Counted from the first letter of the stretch, positions 27,558-36,788 are shown. The stretch: DNA of 59,106 bases from an uncultured Ruminobacter sp. (GCA_902776415.1 CACYPY010000002.1:1-59106), one strand, 5' to 3'. Notes: generated by a model from the sequence alone, not told the origin. Made by a program: numbers and translations.

Positions 27558-28406
27558 TCAGCAGGCTGCCTTGATTTCCCGGAGCAGATTCTGAATCGCA
27601 TAGGGATTTGCTGCCACGATATTGCCGTTCTGGGCATAGTCAGGCTTCCCGTCGAAATCGGTAACCACGCCGCCGGCCTCGCGCACCAGAAGATCCCCGG
27701 CGCAGAAATCCCACGGCTTGAGACAGAGCTCGAAATAGCCGTCCATGCGTCCGGCTGCCACGTAGGCCAGATCCAGACTGGCGGTACCGGCTCTCCGGAT
27801 ATCGGCGCAGCGGCTGAACACCCGGGCCAGAATTTTCTGGTAGCGATCCAGATGCTCCCGGTTCCGGTGCGGGAAGGCAGTGGCGAAAATGCCGGTATCC
27901 AGTCCTTTGATTCCGCTTACCCGGATTTTTCTGTTGTTAAGAATGGCTCCCTCGCCCTTGGTGGCGGTAAAAAGCTCGTTTCTGATGGGGTCGTATACTA
28001 CGCCCACAGAGGTGATGCCCTTGATTTTAACGCCAATGGAGACTGCGACGTGGGGGATGCCCTTGCAGAAATTTGAGGTGCCGTCCAGGGGATCGATCAC
28101 CCAGAGATAATCGGAATCCCCGCTGTTTTTGGAGTAGCCGCTTTCCTCGGCCAGAATGCCGTGTTCGGGATAGTAGCGGGAAATCACGCTCCTGATGGCG
28201 TTCTCGCACTCCCGGTCAACATTGGTTACCAGATCGTCCTTGGCTTTTTCCTGTACGGTGATGTGATCCCGATCCTCGAAGTTTCTGTTGATGATTTCCC
28301 CGGCGGCGCGGGCGGCTCTGACAGCAATATTTAAAAGTCCCTTCGGAGTGGCGGGGGTTTTCTTGGCGGCAAAGGAACCGCGGGTATCTTTGGACGTTGC
28401 TTCCAT
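27558..28406 (-). CDS. suhB: Inositol-1-monophosphatase family protein SuhB
   Basis: A 282-residue member of the inositol monophosphatase family. In E. coli, SuhB also joins the rRNA transcription antitermination complex. Metal-binding motifs are intact: ILAEESG (Glu), WVIDPLDGTSNFCKG, and the C-terminal PWDFCAGDLLVREAGG. LLNIAVRAARAAGEII matches the SuhB start. Before it lie 20 extra residues (MEATSKDTRGSFAAKKTPAT) not found in E. coli; I chose the ATG at 28406, although GTG/TTG starts inside would give the common length. The gene is divergent from the ygfB-like gene. Confidence 0.93.
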   Translation of the reverse strand: MEATSKDTRGSFAAKKTPATPKGLLNIAVRAARAAGEIINRNFEDRDHITVQEKAKDDLVTNVDRECENAIRSVISRYYPEHGILAEESGYSKNSGDSDYLWVIDPLDGTSNFCKGIPHVAVSIGVKIKGITSVGVVYDPIRNELFTATKGEGAILNNRKIRVSGIKGLDTGIFATAFPHRNREHLDRYQKILARVFSRCADIRRAGTASLDLAYVAAGRMDGYFELCLKPWDFCAGDLLVREAGGVVTDFDGKPDYAQNGNIVAANPYAIQNLLREIKAAC

Positions 28407-28472
28407 GATAGTAACTCGATGCTGATTAAAAACGGTTAAAGATCGGATGGACAGTTCCTGACCACCTCCGGA

Positions 28473-28502
28473 ATTATACATGAATTATGTGATCCTGAGC
28501 AA
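28473..28502 (-). promoter_or_regulatory. Candidate suhB promoter
   Basis: On the minus strand TTGCTC (28502-28497) is separated by 18 bp from a perfect TATAAT (28478-28473), 67 bp before the suhB start. Confidence 0.6.
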
Positions 28503-28597
28503 ATTATACTAAGTTTTTTTAAGATGCTTTATAATGAGCACCGGACTGAAAACGCATACAAACTTGCACAGCGGAAACAGCGGAGTTTTTTTACCCC

Positions 28598-29272
28598 ATG
28601 AAAATTGTTCTTAACTACAGGGATGCCGAGGATCTGATGAGGGGAGCCGGAATTTACGGTTCCCCTTCGGATGTCTACGGCCTGCTGATGGGACTTATTG
28701 CGGCCGGCTTCCGGGAGGACGGCCGGGATTTTGAGGAACTGGTGCGGAATCTGGTCAATGACGGAGATCCCTTTCCCAGAAACGTTCGCACCTGGCTGAG
28801 AGAGACAGTGAGCGGCATTATCGAGCAGTATCTTTCCGGAGAGGGGATGCATCTCCTGCTGCCCGGGGACGGAATGCCCGCAGGAGACAGGGCGGCCTGT
28901 CTTATAGAGCTGGCCCACGGCTTTCTGACCGGATTTTCCTGCCGGAAGCCCGGCGGGAAGAAGCTTTCCCGGGAGGCCAGAGAGTTTCTTTCGGATCTGG
29001 ACGGCTACTGCCGGGCCTCTTCGGAGGTGGATGACAGCGAGGAATTTGAGGATACCTTCGTCACTCTGACGGATCATCTTTCGGCCGGAGCCCAGATATG
29101 CTTTGAGGAGTGTGCCGGAAGCCTTTATCCCAGGGCAAATGCCGGGGAGGATTTTGTTCTTGAGGATGATGACGGCGGTTCACCGGTACGGCTTTCCCCC
29201 GAGCGTGAAAACGTTCATAATATGGAAGAAGCCGGCTGGGAAAAGAAAACCATGACGGCTCCCGGGAGCTAA
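28598..29272 (+). CDS. UPF0149 family protein, YgfB-like
   Basis: A 224-residue protein of the YgfB/YecA (UPF0149) family. Recognisable blocks: SPSDVYGLLMGLIAAG at the N-terminus, LLLPGDGMPAGDRAACLIEL then AHGFLTGFSC in the middle, and LSREAREFLSDLDGY with a DSEEFEDTFVTLTDHL region, all standard for the family, which folds as a helical bundle. The C-terminal 45 residues (acidic, low complexity) are extra. Family members act as modulators of gene expression (Pseudomonas YgfB) but the general role is unsettled. A TATAAT at 28530 serves as a possible -10. Confidence 0.85.
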   Translation: MKIVLNYRDAEDLMRGAGIYGSPSDVYGLLMGLIAAGFREDGRDFEELVRNLVNDGDPFPRNVRTWLRETVSGIIEQYLSGEGMHLLLPGDGMPAGDRAACLIELAHGFLTGFSCRKPGGKKLSREAREFLSDLDGYCRASSEVDDSEEFEDTFVTLTDHLSAGAQICFEECAGSLYPRANAGEDFVLEDDDGGSPVRLSPERENVHNMEEAGWEKKTMTAPGS

Positions 29273-29367
29273 AGGGAGATCTTTTCAGAAACCGCGGCTC
29301 CGGAGCCCGGACAGATTTTTTTTGATGCCCCGGCGTCCGGAGACTATGTTACACGAGTCCCCCGATG

Positions 29368-29376
29368 TGGTATATT
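29368..29376 (+). promoter_or_regulatory. Extended -10 element TGGTATATT of pgm
   Basis: TGGTATATT lies 131 bp before the pgm start; TTACAC at 29349-29354 is a weak -35 at 16 bp spacing. The gap 29273-29506 holds nothing else recognisable. Confidence 0.6.
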
Positions 29377-29506
29377 TAGCACATTAAAATTATAACCAGA
29401 TGCCGGTACGGAGGCCTTTTTTCGGAAACTCCTTCGCACCGGACAGCAAATAAAAGTTGATTACTGCCTGCAGTGCAGCATCAGACGAGTTTTTTAAGGA
29501 TCAAAA

Positions 29507-31156
29507 ATGGCATTACATCCCTTTGCCGGCAAGCCTGCCAGACTGGAAGACCTCACCAATATTCCCCGTCTCATGACGGCCTATTATCTTAACAAGCCCG
29601 ATATGTCCAAAGCGGAGGAACGGGTAAGCTTCGGCACCTCCGGCCATCGCGGCAGTTCTCTGAATTCCGCATTCACCGAATCGCACATTCTTGCCGTATG
29701 CCAGGCCATCGCCGAGTACCGCGCAAAGGAGGGGGTTACCGGTCCGATTTTCGTGGGAATGGATACCCATGCGCTGTCCGAGGCCGCTCTGGCCACGGCA
29801 GTGGAGGTTCTGGCCGCCAACGGATGTCAGGTGAGAATTGAGAAGGACTTCGGCTATACCCCGACTCCGGTGATTTCCCATCAGATACTCACTTATAACG
29901 AAGGCCGGGACAGCGATCTCTCCGACGGCATTGTGATTACCCCCTCCCACAATCCTCCCGTGGACGGCGGCATCAAGTACAATCCCGTCAACGGCGGGCC
30001 GGCCGGCACCGAGATTACCGCATGGGTTCAGGATCGGGCCAATGCCATTCTTGAGAACGAGCTTCGTGACGTGAAGAGGGTGCCCTTCAAAAAGGCCCTT
30101 GCCATGCCGAACGTGCAGCAGACTGACATGAGAAAGCCCTATGTTGACGATCTCATTAACATTATCGACATGGAAGCCATTAAAAAGGCCGGTATCAAGA
30201 TCGGCGTGGATCCTCTGGGCGGCTCCGGCGTTTACTACTGGGATCTTATTGCCGAGACCTATGGTCTGGACATTGAGGTGGTTAACTACCGGGTGGACCC
30301 CACCTTCAGCTTTATGACCCTGGACCGGGACGGAAAGATCAGAATGGACTGTTCCAGCCCTTATGCCATGGCCAGTCTGATCAGCCTCAAGGACAAGTTC
30401 GACATTGCCGTGGCCAACGATCCTGATTATGACCGGCACGGCATTGTCTGCAAGTCCGGTCTCATGAATCCCAATCACTATCTGGCAGTGGCCATTCAGT
30501 ATCTTTTTACCCACCGTCCGGAGTGGAGCAAGGATGCGGCCGTGGGCAAGACACTGGTATCATCTTCGATCATTGACAGGGTGGTGGAGAGCATCGGCCG
30601 TCCTCTCAGGGAGGTTCCGGTAGGTTTCAAGTGGTTCTCCCCGGGGCTGTTCACCGGCGAATACGGCTTCGGCGGCGAGGAATCCGCCGGTGCGTCCTTC
30701 CTGCGCCGGAACGGCAAAGTCTGGACCACAGACAAGGACGGCATCATTATGTGTCTCCTGGCTGCGGAAATCCTGGCAGTCACCGGCAAGGATCCCCAGA
30801 CGCTCTACAACGAAATCAGTGCCAGATTCGGAAGTTCCGTCTACAACCGGGTGGATGCCGCGGCCAGCACCGAGCAGAAAAAGGTGCTTTCCCGGCTGGA
30901 TCCTGCAATGGTTGAGGCCGAGACCATGGCCGGAGAAAAGATTGTGGCCAAGCTTACCAGTGCTTCCGGAAACGGTGCTCCCATCGGCGGTCTCAAGGTG
31001 GTAACCGAGAACGGCTGGTTTGCCGCCAGACCCAGCGGCACCGAGGCTATTTACAAGATCTACATGGAATCCTTCAAGGGCGAGGATCATCTGAAGCAGA
31101 TCCAGAAGGAAGCTCAGGAGATTGTCAGCGCCGCTCTGAAGAAGGCCGGAGTTTAA
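29507..31156 (+). CDS. pgm: Phosphoglucomutase
   Basis: Interconverts glucose-1-phosphate and glucose-6-phosphate in the cytoplasm. The 549 residues equal the E. coli enzyme (546). Motifs: [12 protein letters not shown] at the N-terminus, the phosphoserine loop [13 protein letters not shown] near residue 145, metal-binding NDPDYDRHG near residue 305, sugar-binding [12 protein letters not shown] near residue 388, and the phosphate-binding end [22 protein letters not shown] lies 6 bp before the start. It is followed directly by glgP, whose product makes its substrate, though a terminator separates them. Confidence 0.97.
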   Translation: MALHPFAGKPARLEDLTNIPRLMTAYYLNKPDMSKAEERVSFGTSGHRGSSLNSAFTESHILAVCQAIAEYRAKEGVTGPIFVGMDTHALSEAALATAVEVLAANGCQVRIEKDFGYTPTPVISHQILTYNEGRDSDLSDGIVITPSHNPPVDGGIKYNPVNGGPAGTEITAWVQDRANAILENELRDVKRVPFKKALAMPNVQQTDMRKPYVDDLINIIDMEAIKKAGIKIGVDPLGGSGVYYWDLIAETYGLDIEVVNYRVDPTFSFMTLDRDGKIRMDCSSPYAMASLISLKDKFDIAVANDPDYDRHGIVCKSGLMNPNHYLAVAIQYLFTHRPEWSKDAAVGKTLVSSSIIDRVVESIGRPLREVPVGFKWFSPGLFTGEYGFGGEESAGASFLRRNGKVWTTDKDGIIMCLLAAEILAVTGKDPQTLYNEISARFGSSVYNRVDAAASTEQKKVLSRLDPAMVEAETMAGEKIVAKLTSASGNGAPIGGLKVVTENGWFAARPSGTEAIYKIYMESFKGEDHLKQIQKEAQEIVSAALKKAGV

Positions 31157-31199
31157 AAGCAGACTGCTCTTAAGGCTGATGAAGTCAGGCAAAGGAAAG

Positions 31200-31223
31200 A
31201 CCGGGGGAGACTCCGGTTTTTTT
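31200..31223 (+). terminator. Terminator of pgm
   Basis: ACCGG (31200-31204) pairs with CCGGT (31213-31217) and runs into seven T. The stem is short but the T-run is strong. Confidence 0.65.
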
Positions 31224-31416
31224 ATGTCCGGCGCGTTCGGTTCAGAATCCGAGCTTTCGGGCATCGGACCGTATGAAAAGATTCGGAATGCGAAGAACCC
31301 GGGATACGGATAATGACGAACGGCAATGCCGCGAGGAAGATAATGCGTCCCCCGGTGAATTTCATTTCCGGGAACCGGTATCCGGGTTTTTGGCGCAGCG
31401 GAGCAATAAATAGACT

Positions 31417-31438
31417 AAATGTGATTAATATCACATTG
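31417..31438. promoter_or_regulatory. CRP-binding site upstream of glgP
   Basis: Near-perfect CRP palindrome: TGTGA (31420-31424), six bases, TCACA (31431-31435), with matching A/T flanks on both sides. Its centre is about 152 bp upstream of the predicted glgP start point, too far for a simple class I site, so it may act through bending or serve another promoter. Confidence 0.85.
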
Positions 31439-31531
31439 CAAATCTCAATAACGCATTATCCGGCAAAATTTTCAAAAAAGAATCACCGGAAGACGAATTT
31501 TGGTGATAAAAGTCAAAAAAATAAGCAAAAA

Positions 31532-31545
31532 TTGATTTGGATCAA
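31532..31545. promoter_or_regulatory. FNR-binding site of glgP
   Basis: TTGATTTGGATCAA is a perfect FNR box (TTGAT-N4-ATCAA). Its centre is 41.5 bp before a start point placed 7 bp after the -10 at 31568, the classic position for FNR activation under anaerobiosis. Confidence 0.9.
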
Positions 31546-31567
31546 GTACATAACAGTTGCTATTGGC

Positions 31568-31573
31568 TACTAT
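31568..31573 (+). promoter_or_regulatory. glgP -10 element TACTAT
   Basis: TACTAT lies 22 bp after the FNR box, giving a predicted start point near 31580 and a 5' leader of about 110 bases. There is no -35 match, as usual for an FNR-dependent promoter. Confidence 0.7.
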
Positions 31574-31690
31574 TTGCCGTGTTAACTGTGCAGAACTGTA
31601 TCCGGACTCCCGAACTCGTCATCACGAGGAGGGACGGGAGCATTTCTGCATGAGATGGGTTTCTCCCAGACTAAAAAAAGGAAATTATTT

Positions 31691-34414
31691 ATGGCAACTA
31701 AGAAAGCTCCTGCCGCTAAAGCAGAAAAGAAGACTGCTCCGGCTGCCGCCGAAAAGAAGGCTGCACCTGCTACCGAAAAGAAGGCCGCACCTGCCGCTGA
31801 AAAGAAGGCTGCTCCTGCCGCTGAAAAGAAGGCTGCTTCTGCAGCTGAAAAGAAGGCCGCACCTGCTGACGAAAAGAAGGCCGCACCTGCTGCCGAGAAG
31901 AAGGCTGCTTCCGCAGCTAAGAAGACTGCTGCAAAGAATGTTACCAGCAACTTCTTCGATCTTACTCCGGACGCTTTCAAGAACAAGATTATCGAGCATC
32001 TGCATTCCACTCTCGGAACCAGTGAGCAGAAGGCCAGCAAGCAGTCCTGGTGGATGGCTACCTGCACTGCGGTAAACAGCCTGGTTTACGAGCGTCTCAC
32101 TCAGACCCAGCAGACTCACTTCAAGCACGATACCCGTGCCGTTCACTACCTGTCAGCCGAATTCCTGATGGGCCGTCTGACTTCCAACAATCTTTACAAT
32201 CTGCACCTTTACAAGGTATGCGAGGAGGCTCTCAAGTCCCTGGGCATCGATCTGACCGATCTTTGCGAGCAGGAGCCTGACATGGCTCTCGGCAACGGCG
32301 GCCTCGGACGTCTGGCTGCATGCTTCCTGGATTCCCTGGCCACTCTCAACATGCCGGCCATCGGCTACGGCATTCACTACGAGAACGGCCTTTTCCGTCA
32401 GGAAATCCGCGACGGTCGTCAGATTGAGCGTCCGGATACCTGGCGTGAGTACGGCAATCCGTGGGAAATCTGCCGTCCGGAATCCGTTCAGGAAGTTCCT
32501 CTGGGAGGTCATGTGGAGACTGTATTCCAGGAGGACGGTTCCATTAAGAAGATCTGGCACCCTTCCAGCATGGTAAAGGGTGTGCCCTGGGATATTCCGG
32601 TAGTTGGCTACAACGGTGAGACCGTTAACATTCTCCGTCTTTGGGAATCCCGTTCCACCGAGTCCTTTGACTGGGACGTATTCAACGCCGGCGGTTATGT
32701 GGATGCTCAGGTGGAAAAGAACAAGGCTGAGACCATCTCCAAGGTTCTTTATCCTAACGATTCCACCGAAGCAGGCAAGATTCTGCGTCTGACCCAGCAG
32801 TACTTCTTCTGCTCCTGCTCCATCAAGGATATCCTCCGTCGCTACAAGCGCGCTCACACCGGCAAGGACGGCGTGGTTGACTTCTCCGAATTTGCTGCCA
32901 AGGTAGCCATTCAGCTGAACGATACCCATCCTACCATCGCCATTGCCGAACTCATGCGTATTTTCCTGGACGAGGAAGGCATGGAATGGGATGCTGCATG
33001 GGATATCTGCTACAGGGTATTTGCCTATACCAACCACACCCTGCTTCCGGAAGCTTTGGAAAAGTGGCCGGTTTACCTCTTCGAAAAGGTTCTGCCGCGT
33101 CATCTTGAGATCATCTACGAGATCAACGGCCGCTTCCTGAACGGCGAGTGCGAGAAGGTCTTCCCGGGCGACAACAATGTCAAGTCCAAGCTTTCCATTA
33201 TTGAGGAAGGTGACTGCAAGAAGGTCAGAATGGGCAATCTGGCAGTTATCGGCTCCAATAAGGTAAACGGTGTTGCCAAGGTTCACTCCGATCTGGTTCG
33301 CACCGACCTGTTCCCCGAATATGCGAAGATCTGGCCGGAGAAGTTCTGTAACGTTACCAATGGAGTAACTCCGCGCCGCTGGCTCTGCAACTGCAACCCG
33401 GAACTGGCAGAACTCTTTACTTCAAAGATTGGCGATTCCTGGCCGGTACATCTTGACGAGCTCAAGGAACTGGTTAAGTTTGCCGATGATGCCGACTTCC
33501 AGAAGAAGTTTATGGAAATCAAGCATCACAACAAGGTTAAGCTTGCCAAGGTAATCAAGGCCGAGACCGGCATTGATGTTGATCCCGAAGCTATCTTCGA
33601 CATTCAGATCAAGCGTCTCCACGAATACAAGCGCCAGCAGCTGAACCTGCTTTATATCCTGGCCCTGTATCGTCGTCTTCTGGAAAATCCGGATCTTGAC
33701 ATCTGCAAGCACGTGTTCATCTTCGGTGCCAAGGCAGCTCCTGGCTACAAGACCGCCAAGGACATCATTTTTGCCATTAACAAGGTGGGCGAACGCATTA
33801 ACAACGATCCCCGCATTAACGGCAAGATCAAGGTGGTATTCATGCCTAACTACCGGGTAAGCCTCGCTGAGAAGCTGATTCCGGCCGCTGACGTATCCCA
33901 GCAGATTTCCACTGCCGGCTACGAAGCTTCCGGTACCGGCAACATGAAGCTGTCCATGAACGGAGCCATCACCCTCGGAACCATGGACGGAGCCAATATC
34001 GAAATCGTTGAAGAGGCCGGTATTGAGAACAATGCCATCTTCGGCCTGTCCGTTGCAGAGGTTAAGGAACTCAAGTCCAGAGGCTACAATCCCTGGGATT
34101 ACTACAACAGCAACAACGAGATCAGACAGGCTCTGGATTGGCTTGACAGTGACTACTTCACTCCGGGCCGTCCCGGCGAGCTGGCTTCCATCAAGCACGC
34201 TCTCCTGGGTGCCGGCGATGCGTTCCTGGCTCTGGCAGACTTCGCATCCTACAGTGAAGCTCATGCCCGCATTGATGCGCTGTACAAGGACAAGAAGAAG
34301 TGGGCTCATGCCGCCATTGTTAACTCCGTTACCATGGGCAAGTTCAATTCCGACCGTTCAATTCAGGAATATGCTGACAACATCTGGAGTCTGAAGGACT
34401 GCGACGTTAAGTAA
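31691..34414 (+). CDS. glgP: Glycogen/maltodextrin phosphorylase with Lys/Ala tail
   Basis: Releases glucose-1-phosphate from glycogen or maltodextrins, feeding Pgm. Total 907 residues; the catalytic part from about residue 85 has family length. Marks: MALGNGGLGRLAACFLDS, GYGIHYENGLFRQ, AIQLNDTHPTIAIAELMR, and the pyridoxal-phosphate lysine in EASGTGNMKLSMNGA (Lys about 753). Residues 1-84 are an unusual extension made of AAPAAEKK-type repeats, strongly basic. The start at 31691 has AAAGGAAA before it; a frame from 31655 adds 12 residues. Arginine is almost always CGT/CGC, unlike the CGG-rich neighbours, pointing to very high expression. FNR and CRP sites lie upstream. Confidence 0.96.
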   Translation: MATKKAPAAKAEKKTAPAAAEKKAAPATEKKAAPAAEKKAAPAAEKKAASAAEKKAAPADEKKAAPAAEKKAASAAKKTAAKNVTSNFFDLTPDAFKNKIIEHLHSTLGTSEQKASKQSWWMATCTAVNSLVYERLTQTQQTHFKHDTRAVHYLSAEFLMGRLTSNNLYNLHLYKVCEEALKSLGIDLTDLCEQEPDMALGNGGLGRLAACFLDSLATLNMPAIGYGIHYENGLFRQEIRDGRQIERPDTWREYGNPWEICRPESVQEVPLGGHVETVFQEDGSIKKIWHPSSMVKGVPWDIPVVGYNGETVNILRLWESRSTESFDWDVFNAGGYVDAQVEKNKAETISKVLYPNDSTEAGKILRLTQQYFFCSCSIKDILRRYKRAHTGKDGVVDFSEFAAKVAIQLNDTHPTIAIAELMRIFLDEEGMEWDAAWDICYRVFAYTNHTLLPEALEKWPVYLFEKVLPRHLEIIYEINGRFLNGECEKVFPGDNNVKSKLSIIEEGDCKKVRMGNLAVIGSNKVNGVAKVHSDLVRTDLFPEYAKIWPEKFCNVTNGVTPRRWLCNCNPELAELFTSKIGDSWPVHLDELKELVKFADDADFQKKFMEIKHHNKVKLAKVIKAETGIDVDPEAIFDIQIKRLHEYKRQQLNLLYILALYRRLLENPDLDICKHVFIFGAKAAPGYKTAKDIIFAINKVGERINNDPRINGKIKVVFMPNYRVSLAEKLIPAADVSQQISTAGYEASGTGNMKLSMNGAITLGTMDGANIEIVEEAGIENNAIFGLSVAEVKELKSRGYNPWDYYNSNNEIRQALDWLDSDYFTPGRPGELASIKHALLGAGDAFLALADFASYSEAHARIDALYKDKKKWAHAAIVNSVTMGKFNSDRSIQEYADNIWSLKDCDVK
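31760..31927 (+). repeat. 24-bp coding repeats in glgP 5' end
   Basis: Seven consecutive 24-bp units encode eight-residue blocks of the form AA(P/S)A(A/T/D)EKK (residues 24-79). Less regular units lie on either side. Units differ at synonymous and a few coding positions. Confidence 0.9.
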
Positions 34415-34466
34415 TCCTGAGTGATTTGGTTCCGGTTCCTCCGGGAATGCGGAACGGCCATGATAG

Positions 34467-34504
34467 AACCGGCAGGCTGTAAATTCAGCTGTGCCGGTTT
34501 TTTT
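34467..34504 (+). terminator. Terminator of glgP
   Basis: AACCGGCA (34467-34474) pairs with TGCCGGTT (34492-34499), with an inner CAGCTG-like helix, followed by seven T. Confidence 0.9.
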
Positions 34505-34524
34505 GTGTCTGAATCCTCCGTCTA

Positions 34525-34533
34525 TGGTAGAAT
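34525..34533 (+). promoter_or_regulatory. Extended -10 element TGGTAGAAT
   Basis: TGGTAGAAT lies 173 bp before the unknown gene at 34706, directly after the glgP terminator. No clear -35. Confidence 0.5.
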
Positions 34534-34705
34534 CCCTCCCGGTAAGCGGCTGTTGCCAGAAAGGTTCCGGTTTTTATGGCTCAGGAATAAATTATGGCGG
34601 CAGGAATGCTTTATTTGAGCATGTCTGCGAATAAACCGTAAGAATTAGCGTTCATCAATCAGAAGCAGCGGGGATCCGTTGTGCCAGGTTTGAGAAAAAA
34701 TAATC

Positions 34706-35365
34706 ATGACAGATAATACAAGAGAACATCTCCCCGGGATGTTTGAAACCAAATACCGGAGTGAATATCTTAAAGAAAAAATAGCCGATCCTCTTCTTTG
34801 GGAGATGCTGAGCTCTGAAATCGGGGGTTCTCTGAACAGTGCCGCCGGAAAAAGATGCCTCAGGAAAAATGATGTGCTGTTTACTTTCATTGACAAATAT
34901 CTTCCTGACGGTAGCTACTCCCTGGCGATCGGGGTTCCCGGAATCTTTCTTTGCGTTCCTGCGATCGGTCGGCATCAGGGCATTGCCTTTTATGTGCCCC
35001 CGAAGTCTTCTGATTTGATGTTCTGTCATTACTGGAATCCGTCGGACTTCAGCAGCAATGCCAAAAATAATATCGGATGCGGAATTCTGAATACCTTCAT
35101 AGCACCGGCAGACGAGATGCTGGGAGGTTTTGTGAGGGATGTATTTACGGAAAAGGCGGACTCTCCTTCGTACTATTGCACTTTTGCGTTTGATATGACG
35201 CATATCATGGTGTTCCGGGATAATTTTATGGATGATATCTCTGCAGTTCAGAAGAAGGTTGACGAATTCCTGAAGTATGAATCCGATGATCTTCAGAGAG
35301 CAGGGCAATACCTGATTAACTATTGCACTCAGGTTGCGGCGTTGATATCGGATGAACAGGCCTGA
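34706..35365 (+). CDS. Unknown soluble protein, intact copy of a duplicated pair
   Basis: A 219-residue soluble protein, no signal peptide. It is aromatic-rich (HYWNPSDF, SYYCTFAFDM) with a C-terminal helical part (VQKKVDEFLKYESDDLQRAG). The ribosome site is poor. Family not recognised. The next 600 bp hold a decayed copy. Short, lone, duplicated soluble proteins of this kind are often immunity proteins or accessory genes, but nothing here proves it. The region is visibly more AT-rich than its flanks. Confidence 0.65.
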   Translation: MTDNTREHLPGMFETKYRSEYLKEKIADPLLWEMLSSEIGGSLNSAAGKRCLRKNDVLFTFIDKYLPDGSYSLAIGVPGIFLCVPAIGRHQGIAFYVPPKSSDLMFCHYWNPSDFSSNAKNNIGCGILNTFIAPADEMLGGFVRDVFTEKADSPSYYCTFAFDMTHIMVFRDNFMDDISAVQKKVDEFLKYESDDLQRAGQYLINYCTQVAALISDEQA

Positions 35366-35430
35366 ATTCCGCTTTCATCAGATACCCCGGATCATCCTTT
35401 TCTGAAAGCCGCTGAGGTGAACAGGGCGCC

Positions 35431-35975
35431 GTCTTTTTTAGGTTCAGTCTTAAAGAAAACGATGTGCTGTTTTCGTTCATGGACAAGTATCTTTCGGATC
35501 TGCCGTTTGCCTCTGAACCGGTTCTGAACCGGTAATGAGGGACGGCCGTTTTGTCTGTCATCCTTCCGAAGTATGTCATCAGGGTATTGGTATCTGTGTG
35601 GTCCATGCGGATCGATCCATGCTGTAGATTTGCCAGTTCTGGTCTCCCCGGGAATATTCGAACAGGAAGATTGTGGTTACGAGGCTGGACATCTCTATGT
35701 TCCGATGTATCACATGACGGTTTCCACGCCGAATTTTGCTGAGAGAGTCCGGGAGTTTTTTGCGGTGAAGGCCGGCAATCCCTCGTTGCATTACTGCATT
35801 TTCTCTTTCGATCCTGATCAGTATGTTCTTCTGGAAAATCCTTATTTGGATGATCTTCCTGCCATGATTGAGAAGATCGGAGAAACGCTAAAGAGCAAGC
35901 AAGAATGACGGTATCCGTCAGGATGCCGAGAATCTTGTCGGCTTTATGACAAAGCTGATGACTTTTGCAAAATAA
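35431..35975 (+). pseudogene. Decayed duplicate of the 34706 gene
   Basis: Three frames carry pieces matching the intact copy in order. First, LKENDVLFSFMDKYLSD (stop at 35533) against LRKNDVLFTFIDKYLPD. Second, the open frame 35573-35908 with VREFFAVKAGNPSLHYCIFS and LDDLPAMIEKIGETLK against VRDVFTEKADSPSYYCTFAF and MDDISAVQKKVDEFLK. Third, after a frame change near 35903, NDGIRQDAENLVGFMTKLM (stop at 35973-35975) against SDDLQRAGQYLINYCTQVA. The middle (residues 60-140 of the intact copy) is mostly lost. The 35573 frame could still be made as a 111-residue fragment. Confidence 0.8.
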
Positions 35976-36381
35976 GTCTTCGCGGCTTCGGAAGAAGTGC
36001 CTGCTGGGATTTGTAACATACGATTTTTCTAACCTGATAATTTGCCTTCAGGCCTTGTGACAGCAGGGATGCCGTTAAATTTTCCGGGATTTTGCTGCGG
36101 AATGCGAAAGAGAGCATGAAAGTGTGTCAGGTTTTACTGCTCTTTGGAAGAGCAATGCATCGCTGTCCCTGTTTTTTTCAACATGCACCGGAGTTTCTCT
36201 GATACCTGTTTTCAAAATTATGGACTGATCTTCCTGTTCGTTTTCCCGAAAAGGACATTCGGTATTATCGCTGAGGCATGTCAGAAGATGAGCTGAAATT
36301 CAATAAGGATCAGTATGCCACCGAAAAACAGAAATAATCAATGAACCTGAAGGAGCAACAGAGAAAAAGAAACTTAATCGA
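35976..36381. other. Intergenic region before the tRNA group
   Basis: No gene, strong hairpin or repeat is seen in these 406 bases, although it is downstream of the minus-strand tRNA group and must hold its 3' end processing or termination signal. Confidence 0.5.
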
Positions 36382-36457
36382 TGGTGGTCGCTATAGGGAT
36401 CGAACCTATGACCTCCTCCTTGTAAGGGAGATGCTCTCCCAGCTGAGCTAAGCGACC
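36382..36457 (-). tRNA. tRNA-Val (anticodon TAC)
   Basis: A 76-base cloverleaf on the minus strand: acceptor GGTCGCT/AGCGACC, D-loop with AGCTCAGCTGGGAGAGC, anticodon stem CTCCC around loop with TAC, T-loop GGTTCGATCC, and an encoded CCA. The T stem begins with A:U where the next copy has G:C. Confidence 0.97.
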
Positions 36458-36478
36458 ATCGAAGGATGGAAATTTGTA

Positions 36479-36554
36479 TGGTGGTCGCTGTAGGGATCGA
36501 ACCTACGACCTCCTCCTTGTAAGGGAGATGCTCTCCCAGCTGAGCTAAGCGACC
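36479..36554 (-). tRNA. tRNA-Val (anticodon TAC), second copy
   Basis: Same as the tRNA at 36382 except for a compensatory pair change in the T stem (GTAGG/CCTAC instead of ATAGG/CCTAT). CCA is encoded. Confidence 0.97.
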
Positions 36555-36569
36555 ATACAAATCGACTTC

Positions 36570-36645
<76 letters not shown>

Positions 36646-36675
36646 GAAGTCTGGGATATGAAGTTCGATGCACGG

Positions 36676-36751
36676 TGGTGGGTCGTGACGGATTCGAACC
36701 GTCGACCAACGGATTAAAAGTCCGCTGCTCTACCGACTGAGCTAACGACCC
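36676..36751 (-). tRNA. tRNA-Lys (anticodon TTT)
   Basis: Acceptor GGGTCGT/ACGACCC, anticodon loop CTTTTAA giving TTT, encoded CCA. It is the first tRNA of a four-gene minus-strand unit (Lys-TTT, Lys-CTT, Val, Val). Confidence 0.97.
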
Positions 36752-36788
36752 GCGGTAGCCCGTTGTGCTTCGTGCTTCAACGGTGCTT

